Made by a program: the position numbers and the translations under genes | The notes under the pieces: generated by a model | What the model was told of the DNA's origin: nothing | Databases searched by the model: none | The model's input: only the letters and a program-made list of their open reading frames with translations | Assembly: GCA_038373865.1 (NCBI GenBank) | Contig: JAXGGA010001672.1 | Span: forward strand, 1-64,000 | Reading direction: 5' to 3' | Origin: Uloborus plumipes | Taxonomy: Eukaryota; Arthropoda; Arachnida; Araneae; Uloboridae | DNA: 64,000 bases | Shown here: positions 60,412 through 64,000 of the stretch, piece after piece | How positions within the stretch are numbered: position 1 is the first letter of the stretch | How the letters are laid out: each line of letters starts with the position of its first letter

Positions 60412-61340
60412 CACTGCTCGACATTGAAAATGCATCACCAAGAAGGAGTGGTCAGAAATTCATGCAAATTTTACCGTAGACGCACGTCACTGAGTTATGC
60501 AAATGATATGAAATGCGCAGCTCTTCGACGCACGTGAAGTAAGATATAAGAGACTGAAGTTGAAAAGTGGGCTTATTCATGTTGGTTTTTCTGCCAGACT
60601 AATTATCGGAGAAATTTGGTTTTTGTCTCGAAGGATACGTGTGATAGGAGGAAATGCCACGCCGTCCTCAACGAAGACACTTCCAGCATATAGACGACTT
60701 TACAAGGGGTATGGTGATCGGACTGAGAAGGAGAGGTTGGTCCATACGTCAAATTGCAGCTGATACCCACATGGATGCAAGCACTGTGCATCGGCTGTGT
60801 TGGAGATGGTTGGAAAGAGGAAATGTAGCCACATTGAGGGGTGCAGGTGCAGCCAGAGTGACGTCAGACCGCTTGGATCGACGGATTCACCGACAAGCTG
60901 TGGCGGACCCGCAAGTCACTTGTACGTCGAATCTGCAGCACGTGCAAGGTACCCTGGATGTTCCTGTGTCGACCAGAACCATTTCCCGTCGACTGGGCGC
61001 CCGCTAAGAAGACAGCCATTGACCTCACAGCACAGGCTCCAACGTTTGGAATGGTGCCGGACCAGAGCGACTTGGATGGCAGAATGGCAAACCGTAGTGT
61101 TCTTAGATGAATCCCGCTTCTGTTTGTCCAGCGATAGTCATCGCATACGTGTGTGGCGTCGACGTGGAGAAAGATCGAATCCGGCAGTAACTGTGGAACG
61201 CCCCAAAGCGCGACAACGTGGCATAATGGTTTGGGGCGCTATTGCATACAATTACGTATCACCTTACAATTACGTATAGATTTCTCTGAATTCATGCTTG
61301 GCCGATACACGGGCCTCGACTTCCTACCTAAAATCCAGCA
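60412..61340 (+). mobile_element. 3'-truncated Tc1-family element
   Basis: A possible left end CACTGCTCGACATTG after TA (60410-60411) precedes the transposase frame. No matching right terminus exists downstream, so the copy is truncated around 61260-61340. It is clearly GC-richer than its surroundings. Confidence 0.7.
60654..61279 (+). pseudogene. Tc1-like transposase pseudogene
   Basis: The frame begins MPRRPQRRHFQHIDDFTRGM and continues with the paired-type HTH region: GLRRRGWSIRQIAADTHMDA, STVHRLCWRW, then GAARVTSDRLDRRIHRQAV and VPVSTRTISRRLGAR. A frame change and a short deletion around 61005 follow. The next frame gives PLTSQHRLQRLEWCRTRATW and VVFLDESRFCLSSDSHRIRV, holding the first catalytic Asp in the DESRF block of the DD34E core, then RGIMVWGAIAYN. 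The sequence stops there, before the second Asp and the Glu, so the protein cannot be active. Apart from those two breaks the reading frame is well kept, suggesting a fairly young copy. Confidence 0.85.
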
Positions 61341-61344
61341 CTGA

Positions 61345-62707
61345 GCGGCACTCCATTCTTTAATTTCACCACTGGTAAAGAGATTGAAAATTACGTGCCC
61401 CTTCTAGCTCGGCCGGATCCGACTTGGACTTCGACCTCTTTTCGATTTTTTTTTTTTTTGGTCAGCTGAAAGCTTGGAAATTATTTGCGAAAAACTAAAA
61501 CCGAAAATGATTCCACTTTATTTTAAATTAGCTACTTGGCTCGGCTCAGCACGGGATCTATCTTGATTAAAAATGTCATGTCAAGTGACGCGTGTGTCTA
61601 AAAGTCCCGATTAAATTAAAGTCAATAGTTTGCTAGAACACAGTACGAAAAGATAATCAATCGGCAAATTTTTTTTTAAATCCGTCCGTTACAGGACAAG
61701 CCTAAAGCAAAAGCAAGAATTTTATTTGTTTATGTTCAAGAAAAAATGGCAACACCTTTTTCTCATTAATAATTCATTTCACCCTATTTAATTTCTTTTA
61801 CGCTCGTGCAGACGATTTTTATAAATCCAATTTAAAATGAATAATTCCAAATTTTCAGTGGAGGTATTGATTAGTGGTTTTGAAAACTTTCGGAAGCAAA
61901 CTTTCCTAAAAGATACTTTTTGCGTTCTTTCGAATGAGACCAAGATCGAGAAGATCCGATAAGTATTTCGCTAGATAGAGCCATTTTGAAGTCCTTTATT
62001 CAAAATTCGAACTGATCGGTGCTTTTTTCCCGCTCAAAAACCACCCTATGATCCTTCTCCCGGGTGCCCACGTATCTCCCTGCCAAATTTCGTCCAGATC
62101 CGACGTAAACTGTGGATTTGTACACGCATATTCTTCGTTTTATTTATGTGGATTTCTTATTGGGAGGAATGATTACACTTTATTTTAAATTTCTTGCCGG
62201 GGAGGAATGATTACTCTTTATTTTAAATTTATTGAGTATAGCATTATTTTAAAGACTAATTTCCTGACTGAATAGAGAAAAAAGGAGAATGAGAAGAAAG
62301 AGAGAAGCGTAATTTGCTGACTGATATAATCTACATCTGTCGAATATTTTTCATTTAAAGATTTCTATTTAAAATGATTAGGATTTTTTCTCAAAATGAT
62401 GCGCTTTTTCTAATTGAAATATCTTCATTTTCTCAAGACACGTTCTTTTTTCTCTTGAGTAAAGCGAAAGGGCTCCCTGACCCTCTTGGGTTGCACCAAC
62501 GAATCTAAAGAATTATTATTAGCAATAATTATTTATTTACTTATGTATTTCAAGCTATAAGTATGTAAATACTTTACGAACAAACTTAAACCGAAAAATA
62601 ATAACTACATTTATTTTTAAAAAAACAATCCGATTTTTTTTTGGGGGGGGGGAGGGAAAGACCCTTTGGGCCCCTCCATTATATACACCTTTGAAAACAA
62701 CGTTAGT

Positions 62708-62752
<45 letters not shown>

Positions 62753-62938
62753 GATACTACTACTGCATACCCCACTCCCACACAGAGAATGGATGCCGTG
62801 GAAGAAGAGATATTTTTAGCTAATTCGATTCATTTTTCTCATTAGTGTTTCTGAAATCAATATAGATGGCAGCACTATTTCTCAAGTCTTGAAGTTTTTC
62901 TCTCTTGACTTCAATCATGGCAACACTTTCATTTTAAG
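61345..62938. other. Intergenic, no gene seen
   Basis: Contains a short tandem duplication around 62160-62226 (GGAGGAATGATTAC followed by CTTTATTTTAAATTT, twice; a related GATTCCACTTTATTTTAAAT lies at about 61510) and a 40-nt T tract at 62709-62748. No coding region recognised. Confidence 0.5.
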
Positions 62939-63136
62939 CAGGCGCGCATCCAGAGGAAGGGGGGGGGGGGTCATGAACCCTCCCTAAAACTTCCAAATAT
63001 AGCTTACAACTGCATTTTTAGGTCAGAAATTTCGAAACAATTGTCTAATACTCCCCAGTTTTGTATAAAAATTGCATTTGCCCCCTCCCATTCTGAAAAT
63101 GACCCCCTCCGGAACCAGCAGCTGGATCCGCCCTTG
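62939..63136. mobile_element. 198-bp hAT MITE
   Basis: The ends CAGGCGCGCATCCAGAGG and, as complement of the right end, CAAGGGCGGATCCAGCTGC are flanked by the perfect duplication ATTTTAAG (62931-62938 and 63137-63144). Same family as 32084-33466 (CAGCGGCGGATCCAGAC). Confidence 0.88.
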
Positions 63137-63144
63137 ATTTTAAG

Positions 63145-64000
63145 GTCATATGAAAAAAAAAAACATTGTACAATAACATTGTACACACTAGTTATTGCTC
63201 CAACCAAGTTCGGCTTCTAGAGTTAGAGGCCAGTAGGCATTAGAAGGGACAAGTGATGGGGCCACGGGCGTCGTTGGCGGGGGGGGACGAGGGGGACATG
63301 TCCCCCCCCAATATTTTGAAATCATCAGAAGAGTCCCTCGATACCTTAAAATAATAATTTTGAAAAAAAAAATCGGGACTTTCATTTCTAAATCAAAATT
63401 AAATTAGAATTCCAATCTAAACTAAAATAACGAAAACTTCCGTATCTACTTGAAAGACCGTCTCAGTTATTTTCCCATGCATCTGTCTCGGGCTTTTGGT
63501 ACTTTTAGCATCGTAATTGGAGCAATAATTCTTCTACCACAAAACCCATCACTACGTAGTAAGATCCAATTCCTCCACTTAATGATAGAGACTTTCCCTT
63601 TTCCTACCCCACCCCCTCACTCCCCGCTCCGACAGGAACAGGAGAAGTAATAAATAAATCTTAGAGGGGGTTTCTTGTGTTTTCCTTGAAGGGTCGAATC
63701 TGTTCTCTCGAAGATGTAGTCAAGTCCATGTTGAAGGGGGGGGGGGACGCAGGGGGTTGAGTTCAGCAGCAAACGTTCCCCCACCTTCCTTCCTCCCACC
63801 TCGCTGGTGTCGTGGTACGGGGAAAATCTTCCTTCCTTCGGGGTCTGCTTCCCCCTTCCCGATATTTCAAAATAGTACAAAATCCCCCACCCCCTAATAT
63901 TTTCATTAAATATATTACAATGCCATCGAACGGAAGATACGTTACAGCATTAGCAAAGTATGAATATCTTTTTTTTTTTTTTTTTTTTGTAGAAAGGAAT
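63145..64000. other. Window end: G/C-run-rich, element end likely
   Basis: A GGGCGTCGTTGGCGGGGGG motif with a following GACATGTCCCCCCC (63265-63308) looks like the left end of another hAT-type element whose right end is beyond the window. Other G-runs occur near 63737. ORFs here are Pro/Gly-rich products of these runs. Confidence 0.35.

Noticed and set aside
59306..62693. Single large hAT bounded by CAGTGGCGTATATAGG and CACCTTTG
   Set aside because: Flanking 8-mers (TAGTCTAC and AAAACAAC) differ and the end similarity is poor; only the left end is retained as a low-confidence feature.

Overview
The window is eukaryotic, AT-rich and intron-rich. It holds the 3' part of one protein-coding gene in a dense, heavily nested layer of transposable-element (TE) remnants. 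The gene reads as the animal HECT-type E3 ubiquitin ligase HECTD1 on the + strand. Twelve exons between 7219 and 44691 join in phase to 641 codons plus a stop, and include the whole C-terminal HECT domain with its catalytic cysteine. The 5' part of the gene lies before the window. The TE mix (many hAT elements, piggyBac-like and mariner/Tc1/pogo-like elements, a CR1-like LINE) and the protein sequence suggest an arthropod, perhaps a chelicerate such as a spider. That taxonomic guess is inference only.

Layout. 1-7218: upstream intron, filled by a 6.4-kb inverted repeat (691-7050) whose two arms each carry a different hAT insertion. 7219-22612: HECTD1 exons 1-8 (window numbering), with introns holding piggyBac-like MITEs, a mariner relic, pogo-like and other TA-flanked elements, a CR1 tail and a tRNA-Lys-like relic. 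22613-37196: a 14.6-kb intron interrupting the HECT domain. It contains a piggyBac-like element split by a CR1 LINE, a 2.9-kb hAT with a MITE inside it, a second large foldback (32002-35914) with a small ORF in its loop and a hAT in one arm, a short pogo-type MITE, and an (AT)n/poly-T tract just before the next exon. 37197-44691: exons 9-12. 45250-46050: about 15 copies of a 53-bp minisatellite just 3' of the stop codon. 47900-53245: a three-level nest (hAT containing piggyBac-like containing hAT), each level with target-site duplications. 53986-64000: intergenic, with further MITEs, a tRNA-like segment, a Tc1-family transposase relic and small hAT ends.

There is no operon-like organisation. 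The only gene judged functional is HECTD1; everything else coding-like is a broken transposase or reverse transcriptase, or an unassigned ORF. The most notable structures are the two giant palindromes, whose intact arms preserve the empty target sites of the hAT elements in the opposite arms, and the triple nest. Coordinates of exons and of TSD-bounded elements were read base by base. Boundaries of degenerate repeats are approximate.
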